Source of the DNA: Trebonia sp963767685
Lineage (GTDB): Bacteria; Actinomycetota; Actinomycetes; Streptosporangiales; Streptosporangiaceae
Length of the DNA: 64,000 nucleotides
Direction of reading: 5' to 3'
NCBI GenBank assembly: GCA_963767685.1
Contig: CAVYEZ010000010.1
Span: 558,001-622,000 of the forward strand
How positions within the stretch are numbered: the first letter of the stretch is position 1; each line of letters opens with the position of its first letter. Below the pieces are notes generated by a model that saw nothing but the letters and a program-made list of their open reading frames with translations, did no database searches and was not told where the DNA came from. Below are positions 40,465 to 48,709 of the stretch, in pieces. Both the position numbers and the translations under genes were made by a program.

Positions 40465-40485
40465 ATATAATGGAATCCAAGATAT
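40465..40485 (-). promoter_or_regulatory. Probable PadR operator/promoter
   Basis: On the minus strand ATATCTTGGA is mirrored by TCCATTATAT, an imperfect palindrome (ATAT and TGGA conserved in both arms) eight bases from the start codon and inside an AT-rich promoter. Binding of PadR is inferred. Confidence 0.5.
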
Positions 40486-40619
40486 TAGTCCATGATTGAC
40501 AGTGAGTCTGACGGCACCGGCGTCCAGCGCACGCCATTCAGCCCGGGCCGACTGTGGCGGGGGCCGGCCCCGCTGGTTCATGCTGGTCGAGATGACGTCG
40601 CTGAGGAAGGGGAGCGGGC

Positions 40620-41120
40620 ATGGAGATCCGGCCAGGTCGCTACACGGCAGGCATCGAGGGCGATTTCGTCGTCTTCTTGATCGGGATGCGCTTCAACCAC
40701 CCGCTGCGGGTCCGCAAGTGGCTGCCGGTCGCGACGGCCATGCCCAGAATGGTGAAGGTGCTGAGCCGCCATCCGGAACTGGGCTGCCTGGGCTTCCAGC
40801 AGTGGTTCGGCCGCACGACGATCTTGGTCCAGTACTGGCGCGACTTCGACTCCCTGGACCGCTTCGCCCGGGACAAGGACCTGCCCCACCTGGAGCCGTG
40901 GCGGCAGTTCAACCGCGCCGTCAGGGACTCCGGCGAGGTCGGGATCTGGCACGAGACGTTCCGGGTCCGGGCCGGGGAGTACGAGGCCGTCTACGGCAAC
41001 ATGCCGGTCTTCGGCCTCGCGGCCGCCGGCACCCACCTGCCCGCCGCCCGCAAGGGCAACACCGCGGCGGCCCGCATCGGCGCCAGCACCACCGACGACC
41101 CGGCCGTCGCGCCGTACTGA
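40620..41120 (+). CDS. DUF4188-family protein (dimeric alpha-beta barrel type)
   Basis: 166 residues. DFVVFLIGMRFNHPLRVRKW, GCLGFQQWFGRTTILVQYWRDFDSLDRFARD, HLEPWRQFNRAV and GIWHETFRVRAGEYEAVYGNMP are diagnostic of DUF4188, related to the monooxygenase-like ferredoxin fold. The role is unknown. GAGGAAGGGGAG precedes ATG 40620. It diverges from padR; the shared spacer holds the putative operator. Confidence 0.85.
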   Translation: MEIRPGRYTAGIEGDFVVFLIGMRFNHPLRVRKWLPVATAMPRMVKVLSRHPELGCLGFQQWFGRTTILVQYWRDFDSLDRFARDKDLPHLEPWRQFNRAVRDSGEVGIWHETFRVRAGEYEAVYGNMPVFGLAAAGTHLPAARKGNTAAARIGASTTDDPAVAPY

Positions 41121-41192
41121 CCCACTGCATCGCGGCCCGGCCGACGCTGACACCAGCGAACTGGACGGCGATCCCGCCCTGGCACCCTTCTG

Positions 41193-41666
41193 ATGGCGGA
41201 CGAGATCAAAGAGATTGGCGCCAACAGCATGCTGCTCATCGATGCGTGTCGTACTCCCAAGCTGGCCGAGCTGATCAAGGGCCTTTGCGTCGACCCATGG
41301 CCTGATCGTGGGGCTTGACTGCGCCCCCGGCGAAGATGACAAAGACCAGGAAACCCAGGGGTGGGACAGTGTCACGGTCGTCGCCGCAGTGATCCGGGAA
41401 CTCTGCTACCCCAAGAAAAAAGACCTCAACCGCCCGGCAGTCAAAAGGGCCATCGAAAGCGTCAACGCCGCCGCGGCCTTCGCGGCCAGGACGCCGTGGT
41501 CAGGCTGTACCAGGCGTGGGAGCCCGTCGTGACCCGCCTGTACAGCCGCTACCCATTCCCGAAGATCATGGTGACCGATCCGCAGCACGACTGGCAGGCG
41601 ACACTGACGCGCGCCTGCGCAGCCCAACGCGGCAGCCCATGCGGACCTGACACCGCCCAATGCTGA
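41193..41666 (+). pseudogene. Decayed unknown gene with at least two frameshifts
   Basis: Three consecutive segments in different frames read like one protein: ADEIKEIGANSMLLIDACRT (from ATG 41193), then from about 41280 HGLIVGLDCAPGEDDKDQET and VVAAVIRELCYPKKKDLNRP, then from about 41490 VVRLYQAWEPVVTRLYSRYP and KIMVTDPQHDW. None of the frames alone is a good gene. No family is recognised. Frameshift decay (or indel errors) is inferred. Confidence 0.5.
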
Positions 41667-41676
41667 CGTGAGAGTG

Positions 41677-41799
41677 TCACCGGCGCTCGCCGGCCAGCAT
41701 CTTGCCGAGAGGTGGCTCGAGCCGAAGCCAGCCTTTCCGTGACTGGCGCGACCCGTCATGCCACACGATCTTGGCCACGGCGTAGTAGAAAGGATCCTT
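41677..41799 (-). pseudogene. Unknown C-terminal tail remnant
   Basis: The minus strand has an open frame ending in FYYAVAKIVWHDGSRQSRKG, then WLRLEPPLGKMLAGERR and a stop at 41677. Its composition (aromatic, mixed codons) is protein-like, but no start is available and the upstream part is replaced by the antisense of the next gene. A deleted gene tail is likely. Confidence 0.4.
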
Positions 41800-42333
41800 A
41801 TGGGACAGAAGACGGTCCGCTTCAGCGACCTCAGCGAGCAGCTCATCACCGAGGACGGCGCCCTCGTGCGCATCGTCGTCCACGAGCATCCTGAACTGGA
41901 CGGTCAGCCCGTCGAGATCGAGGCCCACGTTGACGAGGCGCGGGCAATCACCGACGCGGCGCTGGATGTCGCCGTCGTCGACCTCTACACGGCCGACGAG
42001 GCGGAGCCGCGGCGGGTGACCCTGGACGCCGCGGTCTTCGACAAGCTCGCCACCGCCCGCCCGATGAGCGAACTGCTCATCGCCGCGCCGCCCGCCAGGC
42101 GGGCGCCGAAGCCACGGGCCGCCGCCACGGCCGCCGAGCGGCCCGACTACGGGACGCTGGAGCACGCGGGCAAGCCGCACAAGGGCAAGACCACCGATGC
42201 CGAGAAGCAACTCGTCCGCGAGCACCTGGCCGAAATCAACAAGCGCCTCGCCGCCGAGGGCCTGCGGACGATCGATCCGGCCGATCCCGGCCACATCGAG
42301 CGTTACGGCCTTGAGGACCTGACGGCCGACTGA
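41800..42333 (+). CDS. Hypothetical protein, acidic N-terminus and basic hinge
   Basis: 177 residues. VRFSDLSEQLITEDGALVRIVVHEHPELDGQ and EIEAHVDEARAITDA form a beta-rich first half (to about 90). A basic Ala/Pro/Arg hinge follows (RRAPKPRAAATAAERP). The C-terminus, KGKTTDAEKQLVREHLAEINKRLAAEGLRTIDP to HIERYGLEDL, is helical. The plan (compact N-domain, basic linker, small C-domain) recalls Lsr2-type DNA-binding proteins but I see no direct match. GAAAGGA precedes ATG 41800. Confidence 0.55.
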   Translation: MGQKTVRFSDLSEQLITEDGALVRIVVHEHPELDGQPVEIEAHVDEARAITDAALDVAVVDLYTADEAEPRRVTLDAAVFDKLATARPMSELLIAAPPARRAPKPRAAATAAERPDYGTLEHAGKPHKGKTTDAEKQLVREHLAEINKRLAAEGLRTIDPADPGHIERYGLEDLTAD

Positions 42334-42375
42334 GAAGGCGGTGACACCTGGGCAGGAACCAGCGGACCGTTCGGC

Positions 42376-43557
42376 TTAATCTCCGATGTAGACGGCTCTG
42401 GCTCGCAGTAGCCGACCGCGGTCGTACTCCTCGAACGCGTGCGCGAGCCAGCCCGCGGTGCGGGCGGTGACGAAGACGGCTTCCGCGGCACCCTCGATCA
42501 TGCCGGCCATCCGGGTCAGTACCGCGAGGGCCAGATCGGTATTAGGTGCCGGCAGGCGCCGCCGTCCCATGACTGCCAGCATCTCGTCGGCGATCGCCAG
42601 CAGCCTGTGTTCCGGCCGGATTTCCCGGAGTCGGCCGAGCAGGTAGTTGCCGCGGCGGTCGATCCGATAGAGGGTGTGCCCGAATCCGGGGATCCGCTCG
42701 CCGACGCGGAGGCGGTCGCCGAGCACGCGGCTGGCGTCAGCGGGCGACCCGATGTCGTCCAGCAGCCGTTCGACGGCGAGGGACGCGCCGCCGTGCAGCG
42801 GGCCGGCGACGGCGGCGAGCCCCGCCGCGACGGCCGTGTACGGGTCAGCGCGGGTGGAAGCAGCGATCCGAACGGCCAGGGTCGATGCGGCCAGCTCGTG
42901 ATCAGCCAGCACGATCAGGGCCGACCGCAGGACCGCGAGCAGGTCCGGATCGGCGGGGGCGGGACAGAGCGCGCGCCACAGTCGTTCCTCGATGCGCTGG
43001 CCGGGACAGGGGCCGACGGCGGGCAGGCAGTCGAGCATCGCGGTGATGAGCCGCTGGCCGGTCGTGATGGCCGCGGCCCGGCCGGCGATGTGGCGCAGCG
43101 GATCGGTGACAGCCAGGGCAGCCGTGATCACCTGGAGACGCTCGCGCGGCAGGGTTCCCGCGGGCAGCCCGCTTTGCGCGGCGACGGCGGGGGGCAGCGC
43201 GTCCGGTATCGCTGGCCATGGCCCGGCGTCATCCGTGCCCTCGTTCCACAGCCAGAGCGCCGCCTGCTCGAAGGACCAGGATCCGGCGAGTTGCAGCGCG
43301 TCGCGGCCGCGGTAGAACGGCCGGCCGTCACGCAGCGCCGTGATGCAGGATTCGATGACTAGCTCAGCGGGGGCGGGCGGGCGCCTCGGCCGGCCGCCGC
43401 GGGCGAGTTCTTCCACCTGGGCGGCGTCAAACAGGCTGCGGCGCCCGTCCTCGTCCCGGCGCCGCCGGAGCACGCCACGGCTCACATACGCGTAGACAGT
43501 GGCGGGCTTGACGCCGAGGCGGCGCGCCGCCTCCGCAGTGGTGATCCAGGTCTTCAT
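42376..43557 (-). CDS. Citrate synthase-fold enzyme with N-terminal DNA-binding domain
   Basis: 393 residues. Residues 1-52 are a MerR/excisionase-like HTH: WITTAEAARRLGVKPATVYA YVSRG with a wing RRRRDEDGRRSLF. The rest is a citrate synthase domain with the catalytic triad in place: His255 in GPLHGGAS, His294 in GFGHTLYR and Asp341 in APNTDLAL; His220 in LADHELAAST is also typical. So it may be both enzyme and acetyl-CoA/oxaloacetate-responsive regulator. It is divergent from a homocitrate-synthase-like gene with TTGAT repeats between. Family members with HTH are known; their regulatory role is not established to my knowledge. Confidence 0.85.
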   Translation of the reverse strand: MKTWITTAEAARRLGVKPATVYAYVSRGVLRRRRDEDGRRSLFDAAQVEELARGGRPRRPPAPAELVIESCITALRDGRPFYRGRDALQLAGSWSFEQAALWLWNEGTDDAGPWPAIPDALPPAVAAQSGLPAGTLPRERLQVITAALAVTDPLRHIAGRAAAITTGQRLITAMLDCLPAVGPCPGQRIEERLWRALCPAPADPDLLAVLRSALIVLADHELAASTLAVRIAASTRADPYTAVAAGLAAVAGPLHGGASLAVERLLDDIGSPADASRVLGDRLRVGERIPGFGHTLYRIDRRGNYLLGRLREIRPEHRLLAIADEMLAVMGRRRLPAPNTDLALAVLTRMAGMIEGAAEAVFVTARTAGWLAHAFEEYDRGRLLRARAVYIGD

Positions 43558-43558
43558 G

Positions 43559-43585
43559 TTGATCAAAATCAATGTTGATGCATTG
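43559..43585. promoter_or_regulatory. Overlapping inverted repeats in the divergent spacer
   Basis: TTGATCAAAATCAA (43559-43572, arms TTGAT/ATCAA) overlaps CAATGTTGATGCATTG (43570-43585, arms CAATG/CATTG); a third TTGAT is at 43575. It lies within the 45 bases between the two start codons. It is the obvious target for the HTH domain of the citrate synthase-like protein. Confidence 0.6.
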
Positions 43586-43602
43586 TCGCAGTTCAAGTCA
43601 AC

Positions 43603-44835
43603 ATGGATCACATGGCGAAAATCCACTACCTCGACGTGACCAACCGCGACGGCGTGCAGACCGCACGGACCGGGCTGTCCAAGTTCGGCAAGACGATGGT
43701 GAACTTCTACCTTGGGCGGCTCGGCGTGGCGCAGTCCGAGATCGGTTTCCCGTTCCTGTTCCACGAGGCTCCGTACATGCGCGCCCAGGTGGCGCTGGCC
43801 AAGGCCGGCGCGTTCGGCGACCTGCTGCTTTCTGGCTGGTGCCGGGGCGTGTCGGCCGACGTCGAGCAGGCGCTGCCGCTGGGCCTTGAGCACTACAACC
43901 TGTCCATCTCAACCTCTGAGCAGATGCTGGCGAAGAAGTTCCGCGGGAGGCTCGACCACGACGCTGTCATCCGGGAGATGACCGGCGCCGTGCACACGGC
44001 CAAGGCCGGCGGCGCCGCCACCGTCGGCGTCAACGCAGAGGACGGCTCCCGGACCGACGACGGCTTCCTGCTGGAGTTCGCGCTGGCCGCCAGGGACGCC
44101 GGCGCTGACCGGATCCGCTACTGCGACACGATCGGCGGCGACACCCCGGGGCGCATCCGGGAGCGGTTCGCCCGGCTGGCGTCCGCCGTCGGCATCCCCG
44201 TCGAGACGCACTGCCACAACGACCTGGGCATGGCAGTGGCGAACTCGGTCAGCGGCGCTCTCGGCGACCTCGACGCCGGCCAGGACGCGTGGATCAACAC
44301 CTGTGTGAACGGGATCGGCGAGCGGTCGGGCAACGCGGACCTGCTGTCGTGCATCCTCGCCGTCAGGTACGGGTTCGGCCTGCCCGCCGAGGCGGAGACC
44401 GGCGACCCGATCGACTTGACCTGGGCACGCCGGTTCGGCCAGTGGGCCAGCTACGCGTTCGGCCAGCCGCTGCCGAACAACCAGCCTGGCATCGGCCCGA
44501 ACGCGTTCGCCCACGAATCCGGCATCCACGCCGACGGCGCGCTCAAGGATCACGCGAACTACGAGCTCTACGACGAAGCGGCGCTCGGCCCGTGGCCAGC
44601 CGACTGGCACACAAGCCGCGGCCGGGTCGTGCTGTCCGGCGAGTACGGCGGGAAGGCCGGGTTCCGTCATGTCACGGACACCCTCGGGATCGAGGTCACC
44701 GACGAAGACACGACGTTCCGCCTCGTCCAGCTCTGCAACGCCGCCACCGGGCGTCCGCTGACGGATGACGAACTCCGGCTGATCGCCGCCTACCCAGCGG
44801 AACTCAGCCTGCTCTACCCGGGGTACCTCAGCTAG
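43603..44835 (+). CDS. Homocitrate synthase/isopropylmalate synthase-like enzyme
   Basis: 410 residues of the DRE-TIM metallolyase family. HYLDVTNRDGVQTARTGLSK carries the metal Asp and catalytic Arg; IRYCDTIGGDTPGRI, VETHCHNDLGMAVANS (His-X-His metal site) and NAFAHESGIHADGAL follow. The HESGIHADG element is typical of homocitrate and isopropylmalate synthases; a leucine-sensing C-domain is absent, so NifV-like homocitrate synthase activity (acetyl-CoA plus 2-oxo acid) fits best. Start is ATG 43603 or 43612, without SD. No nif or lysine genes are near. Confidence 0.8.
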   Translation: MDHMAKIHYLDVTNRDGVQTARTGLSKFGKTMVNFYLGRLGVAQSEIGFPFLFHEAPYMRAQVALAKAGAFGDLLLSGWCRGVSADVEQALPLGLEHYNLSISTSEQMLAKKFRGRLDHDAVIREMTGAVHTAKAGGAATVGVNAEDGSRTDDGFLLEFALAARDAGADRIRYCDTIGGDTPGRIRERFARLASAVGIPVETHCHNDLGMAVANSVSGALGDLDAGQDAWINTCVNGIGERSGNADLLSCILAVRYGFGLPAEAETGDPIDLTWARRFGQWASYAFGQPLPNNQPGIGPNAFAHESGIHADGALKDHANYELYDEAALGPWPADWHTSRGRVVLSGEYGGKAGFRHVTDTLGIEVTDEDTTFRLVQLCNAATGRPLTDDELRLIAAYPAELSLLYPGYLS

Positions 44836-44995
44836 GGGATTCCGCGCCTCGTATAGTCCGGATCCAGGAACGTTCGGTCCAAACGCCCTAGTGCTACTTC
44901 CGCCTCACTGATCCGGCCAGCACGCAGCATTCCCGGTATGGTCTGGCCGGACTGATGGAAAGCGAGGACTATAGACCTGGTGCTAGCCTTCCCGA

Positions 44996-45379
44996 ATGCG
45001 GGATCATGAGAAGCGCGGCGAAAAGCACGGCCGCTTTCATTTCGGCCATCATGAATGGATGTTTCTGGACGGGACCGTCCTGGAGCGCCGAATCCTTCAC
45101 CCGGAGCGGTCAGCGCCGCACGCGAAGCTCTTTGTCGTCCGCTTGCAGCCCCCGGGGCAGCCGCCCCTTACCGTCGAGCTGACCCTGCACCCCAGCGACC
45201 GGGACTACACCGACATTGCCCAGCCGGAGGCGGGCGAGGTCCGCGGCTTCCTGTACGACCCGAAGTCGGGCAAGCTCGAGTTCAACCTGGAAGACGACCG
45301 CAACAACCTGAGCGTAATGCTCGGCGACGCCGACGCGATGGCCGCCGAGCTAGAAAGAGAACTTGACGGCGGCTATTGA
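44996..45379 (+). CDS. Hypothetical protein
   Basis: 127 residues. A His/Lys-rich start (RDHEKRGEKHGRFHFGHHEW) precedes a beta-rich body: FLDGTVLERRILHPERSAPH, FVVRLQPPGQPPLTVELTLHPSD and GFLYDPKSGKLEFNLEDDRNN. No family is recognised. There is no SD, but TAGCCT at 44984-44989 would be a -10 box placing transcription start at the ATG, consistent with a leaderless mRNA. The 160 bases upstream hold nothing else. Confidence 0.6.
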   Translation: MRDHEKRGEKHGRFHFGHHEWMFLDGTVLERRILHPERSAPHAKLFVVRLQPPGQPPLTVELTLHPSDRDYTDIAQPEAGEVRGFLYDPKSGKLEFNLEDDRNNLSVMLGDADAMAAELERELDGGY

Positions 45380-45445
45380 CCAGCCCACCTACCAGCCCCT
45401 GATGCTCTCCGGGAACGCCGTCACCCAGGCCGCTGCTGGTGTCCC

Positions 45446-46225
45446 TTAGTCAAGGCCGCGCTTGCCGGGGGTCCAGAACGGCTTGGTGCGGATGGCCTGT
45501 CGGGGCCAGCCGCGTTCGGTTACCAGGTGCCGGCGCAGCAACTGGATTGTGCGGGCCTCGCCGGCCAGGTACGCAATGCCCGGCGCGCTGGGGAGCTGAA
45601 GCCCGGTGAACGCCTCGAGCAGGGCCTGCGATGCGGCCGCGGGTCGGCCTTGCCTGTACTGCCATTGCAGCTGGCGGCTCAGCGGCAGGGCGTCTTCCGG
45701 TTCGTCGGCCTCGATGACGCCGTAGGCCTCGGCGGCCGGCGGCAGGGCGCGCAGCATCGCGCCGAAGGCGACCGCCGCGGTCTCTTCCCCGGCGAAGACG
45801 TGATAGGTGCCTTCCCCGAGCACCAGCGTCCCCTCCGGATGGCTGAAGCTGACCGGCTGGCCGACGCGCAGCTGACGAGCCCACCGCGCGCCCGGCCCGC
45901 CGGTGTCATGGTCAAGCACGCAGAACTCGATGCCGGTGTCGTGCTGCCAGACCGAGTAGGTGCGCATGAGGTCTCGCGGCCGCAGCCAGCTGCGCGGGTC
46001 GAGCATGTCGGCAACGTGCACGCGCACGTGCTGGCCCGGGGTCCAGCTGAGACGGGAAATGCCGTCTCCTTCGATCCGGATCCGCAGCATGCGGCGGGCA
46101 ATCTGGTCAACCTGGGTCACCGTGCCGGTCACGGAGAACGCGTCACGGAGCCGGTCGCCGGCGCGGCGGGCGGGGGAAGCTTGAGGCACGAAGTCAAGAT
46201 ATAGCTGAAGTTGCCCAGATATCAA
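45446..46225 (-). CDS. Siderophore-interacting protein (SIP, FAD ferric reductase)
   Basis: 259 residues. The FAD-binding N-domain shows RMLRIRIEGDGISRLSWTPGQHVRVHV and LMRTYSVWQHDTGIEFCVLDHDTGGPGARWA; the C-domain shows YHVFAGEETAAVAFGAMLRALP, VIEADEPEDALPL and IAYLAGEARTIQLLRRHLVTERG. This is the SIP/ViuB family that reduces ferric siderophores to release iron. The RTYS and AGEET motifs are conserved. TTG 46225 is the longest start, GTG 46189 an alternative. No siderophore genes are nearby. Confidence 0.88.
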   Translation of the reverse strand: MISGQLQLYLDFVPQASPARRAGDRLRDAFSVTGTVTQVDQIARRMLRIRIEGDGISRLSWTPGQHVRVHVADMLDPRSWLRPRDLMRTYSVWQHDTGIEFCVLDHDTGGPGARWARQLRVGQPVSFSHPEGTLVLGEGTYHVFAGEETAAVAFGAMLRALPPAAEAYGVIEADEPEDALPLSRQLQWQYRQGRPAAASQALLEAFTGLQLPSAPGIAYLAGEARTIQLLRRHLVTERGWPRQAIRTKPFWTPGKRGLD

Positions 46226-46274
46226 GATGTATCGCGTTCTGGCGCTGAGCTCACCCAGTGGCTAAGATCGCGGT

Positions 46275-46625
46275 GTGATCACCGGCGTCCACGCAATCGT
46301 CTTCTCCCCGGCTCCTGAGCAGGTCCGGGCGTTCTTCGCGGACGTTCTCGGCATGCCTGGCATCGATGCCGGCGGCGGCTGGCCCATCTTCGCCCTGCCT
46401 CCGGCCGAGCTCGCCGTGCACCCGGCCGACGGTCCCAGTCGTCACGAGCTCTACCTGATGTGCGACGACATTCAGGCCACCCTTGCCGAACTGACGGCCA
46501 AGGGAGCCGAGGTGGCACGGGATGTCTCCGATCAGGGCTGGGGACTGCTCGCGGCAATCCGGCTGCCTGACGGCTCGGAACTTGCCGTCTACCAGCCCAG
46601 GCACCCGTCACCGCCGCGCACCTGA
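46275..46625 (+). CDS. VOC-superfamily protein
   Basis: 116 residues, one glyoxalase-like module: GVHAIVFSPAPEQVRAFFADVLGMPG, FALPPAELAVHPADG, RHELYLMCDDIQATLAELTAKGAEV and LPDGSELAVYQPRHP. Metal ligands would include His7, His49 and Glu in GSELAVY. GTG 46275 start without strong SD. Divergent from the SIP gene. Confidence 0.85.
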   Translation: MITGVHAIVFSPAPEQVRAFFADVLGMPGIDAGGGWPIFALPPAELAVHPADGPSRHELYLMCDDIQATLAELTAKGAEVARDVSDQGWGLLAAIRLPDGSELAVYQPRHPSPPRT

Positions 46626-46674
46626 ACGACCACCCGCCCGCCGAAACCCACGCCCTGAAGGCAGACGCGTGAGT

Positions 46675-46890
46675 TCAGTCCGCTGCCCTGCGGCAGGCAC
46701 CGGCCACGGTACGTCGTGCATCCCGCCACGCGATCAGCGCTGTCCGGGCGCGCGGGGAGGCTACCCGCTGGCCCCGACGCCGGGCGCGGAGCTGGTCTTT
46801 CAGCCATGCCGGGGCATGCGCCTGCTCGATCGCCTGTGTCTTGGTCAGCAGCTGGCCCGTCTGCAGGCGTGGCGGCCGCGGGCCATCGAC
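46675..46890 (-). pseudogene. C-terminal remnant, possibly of a nucleotidyltransferase
   Basis: The minus strand encodes LQTGQLLTKTQAIEQAHAPA, then WLKDQLRARRRGQRVASPRA and LIAWRDARRTVAGACRR before a stop. The LLTKTQA...PAWLKDQLRARRRG part resembles the C-terminal helix region of aminoglycoside nucleotidyltransferase-like proteins (SK.AA.WAL...), but weakly. No start codon or catalytic domain is present upstream, so I treat it as a gene tail. Confidence 0.4.
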
Positions 46891-47037
46891 GTCAGCCCCA
46901 GCTCCGCGATCACCGGGTTCAGCCACCACAGTGGCCGCCGCGCGGCGTGCGCCCAAGGCCCTTGGCCGCGATGACCCGCGATCGCCGGGATCGCCAGGCC
47001 TCATTCGCTGTGCGGCTGTGGTGCAGGTCGCCGGCGC

Positions 47038-47796
47038 CTAGCGCTGTTGCTCGGTCGGCCGGATCAGCATCTCGTTGACCGCGACGTGGCGCGGGCGGGT
47101 GACGATGTAGGCGATGGCATCGGCAATGTCGCTGGCCTCCATGCGCTGGCCGAACTGGCCACGGATACCCTCCAGGATCTCGGGCCGGTTGTGGCTGGCC
47201 AGCTCGGTGGCGGTGGCCCCGGGCTCGACCAGGGAGACCCGCACGTACTGCCCGGCCAGCTCCTGGCGCAGCGACTCGCTGAACGCGCCCACCCCGAACT
47301 TGGTCAGCGCGTAGACGCCGTTGCCGACGCGCGCGAACCGCCCGGCCACCGAGCTGATGTTCACCATGTCCGCGACCTCACGCGGGCCTTCCGCCGCGGC
47401 CCGGACGAGGTGCGGCAGGGCGGCGTGGGCGCAGTACAGCAGGCCGAGCACGTTGAGGTCCACCATCCGCTGCCACTCATCCAGCGGCGCCCCGGCGGCC
47501 GGGCCGAGCAGCATGACCCCGGCGTTGTTGATGAGCGTGTCCAGCCGGCCGAGCTCGGCGACCGTCTGCTCGACCGCGGACGCGGCCTGCTGCTGGTCGG
47601 TAACGTCGCACTCGAGCACCAGCGCGGTGCCGCCGCGCTCCCTGATGCCGGCGGCCAGCTCATCGAGCTGGGCCCGGCGCCGTGCGGCCAGCGCCACCGC
47701 CGCGCCCTGCGCGGCCAGCGCGTCCGCCGCGGCCGCGCCGATGCCGCTGGACGCCCCGGTAACCAGTGCGACCGTGCCCTCGAGTACTGGTTTCAC
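47038..47796 (-). CDS. Short-chain dehydrogenase/reductase
   Basis: 252 residues. VALVTGASSGIGAAAADALAAQG, DTLINNAGVMLLGP, MVNISSVAGRFARVGNGVYALTKFGVGAF (Ser, Tyr, Lys) and VRVSLVEPGATATEL are classical SDR motifs of the YdfG/serine-dehydrogenase-like subgroup. Substrate unknown. GTG 47796 is preceded by GAGTGGTGAG; a longer ATG frame to 47958 has no family similarity. Confidence 0.85.
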   Translation of the reverse strand: MKPVLEGTVALVTGASSGIGAAAADALAAQGAAVALAARRRAQLDELAAGIRERGGTALVLECDVTDQQQAASAVEQTVAELGRLDTLINNAGVMLLGPAAGAPLDEWQRMVDLNVLGLLYCAHAALPHLVRAAAEGPREVADMVNISSVAGRFARVGNGVYALTKFGVGAFSESLRQELAGQYVRVSLVEPGATATELASHNRPEILEGIRGQFGQRMEASDIADAIAYIVTRPRHVAVNEMLIRPTEQQR

Positions 47797-47882
47797 TTGC
47801 CACTCACCACTCTCGCTGATTGAGCCCGACGTTCGCTTCGATCCCACCACAGGACCGGATGAGGCCGGCACCGGGACCGCCT

Positions 47883-48499
47883 TCAGGGGCCGGCCTGGAT
47901 GAGAACCCGACGGTCGAGCAGCGCCGCCTTGGGCTCCGCGAACCGGCCGGTCGTCCACAGCGCGCTGACCTCCCCGTGCAACTCAGTAGCGGCGGCCCAG
48001 CGGGCAAGGCCCGAGTAGAGGCCGCGCTGGGCGAGCCAGGCCGAGTACTCGCCGTCCCGGTCAAAGCCGTATCCGGTCGCGACGTGCCCGATCAGGTCGT
48101 GCACCGCCCGGAGGCGGTCGTGGGCGCCGCCCGCCTCACAACCGAGCAAAGGGTGAATGCGGTCCGCCGGGGTGCGGGTGATCTCCAGGGTCCGCGAGGC
48201 GAGCACCGAGTCGATGAGCTCATCCGCCGTGGCGTAGGGGGTGACTTCACGCGTGCCGACGACGGTTATCCGGCAGGGGCCGCGCGGATCCGTGAGCGCC
48301 GCGAACTGCTGGTCGGTCTGCGCCTCAAGCTGCCGGTACGCCAGGGCGACGAGCGGGTCGACCCTGGTCCGGGCGGACAGGAAGCACTCACCGACCGCCA
48401 GAGTTTCGCTCGGCTGGACGTGTCGCGGCGCCGGCCGGGAACGCGCCGGCCGGCGGGGAAGCCGACGGTTGGATCAACTAGGCCCGCAACGAACATCAT
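47883..48499 (-). pseudogene. Unknown conserved-type gene with a frameshift near its start
   Basis: An ATG at 48499 starts MMFVAGLVDPTVGFPAGRR, but that frame soon degenerates. A second frame, open from about 48465 with no start codon, gives QPSETLAVGECFLSARTRVD, EVTPYATADELIDSVLASRT, then CEAGGAHDRLRAVHDLIGHV and GYGFDRDGEYSAWLAQRGLY to a stop at 47883. The motif HDLIGHVATGYGFDRDGEY looks strongly conserved and His-rich (possible metal site). I infer a single-base indel around 48440. A short start at GTG 48206 is the alternative. Confidence 0.55.
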
Positions 48500-48709
48500 T
48501 CGTCTCCTAGCTTCCGGGTATCTCCCACTGTGCGCGCTCGGCGGAGGAGCGCGCTATCGGCAACCTGACTGCAGCAGGGCCTGGCCAATCCCTACCCGCT
48601 CTGGGTCGCGGCCTACGGCCTACGCGACCGCGGCGATTCCCGGGTGCCTGCCTGGTCTGTATTGGTGGGGACGCCAACCGGGCGTCCGTGCAGACTGAGG
48701 AGGACCGTC

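Noticed and set aside
43603..44835. Nitrogenase-linked NifV
   Set aside because: The enzyme resembles homocitrate synthase, but no nif gene lies nearby, so nitrogen fixation is not supported.
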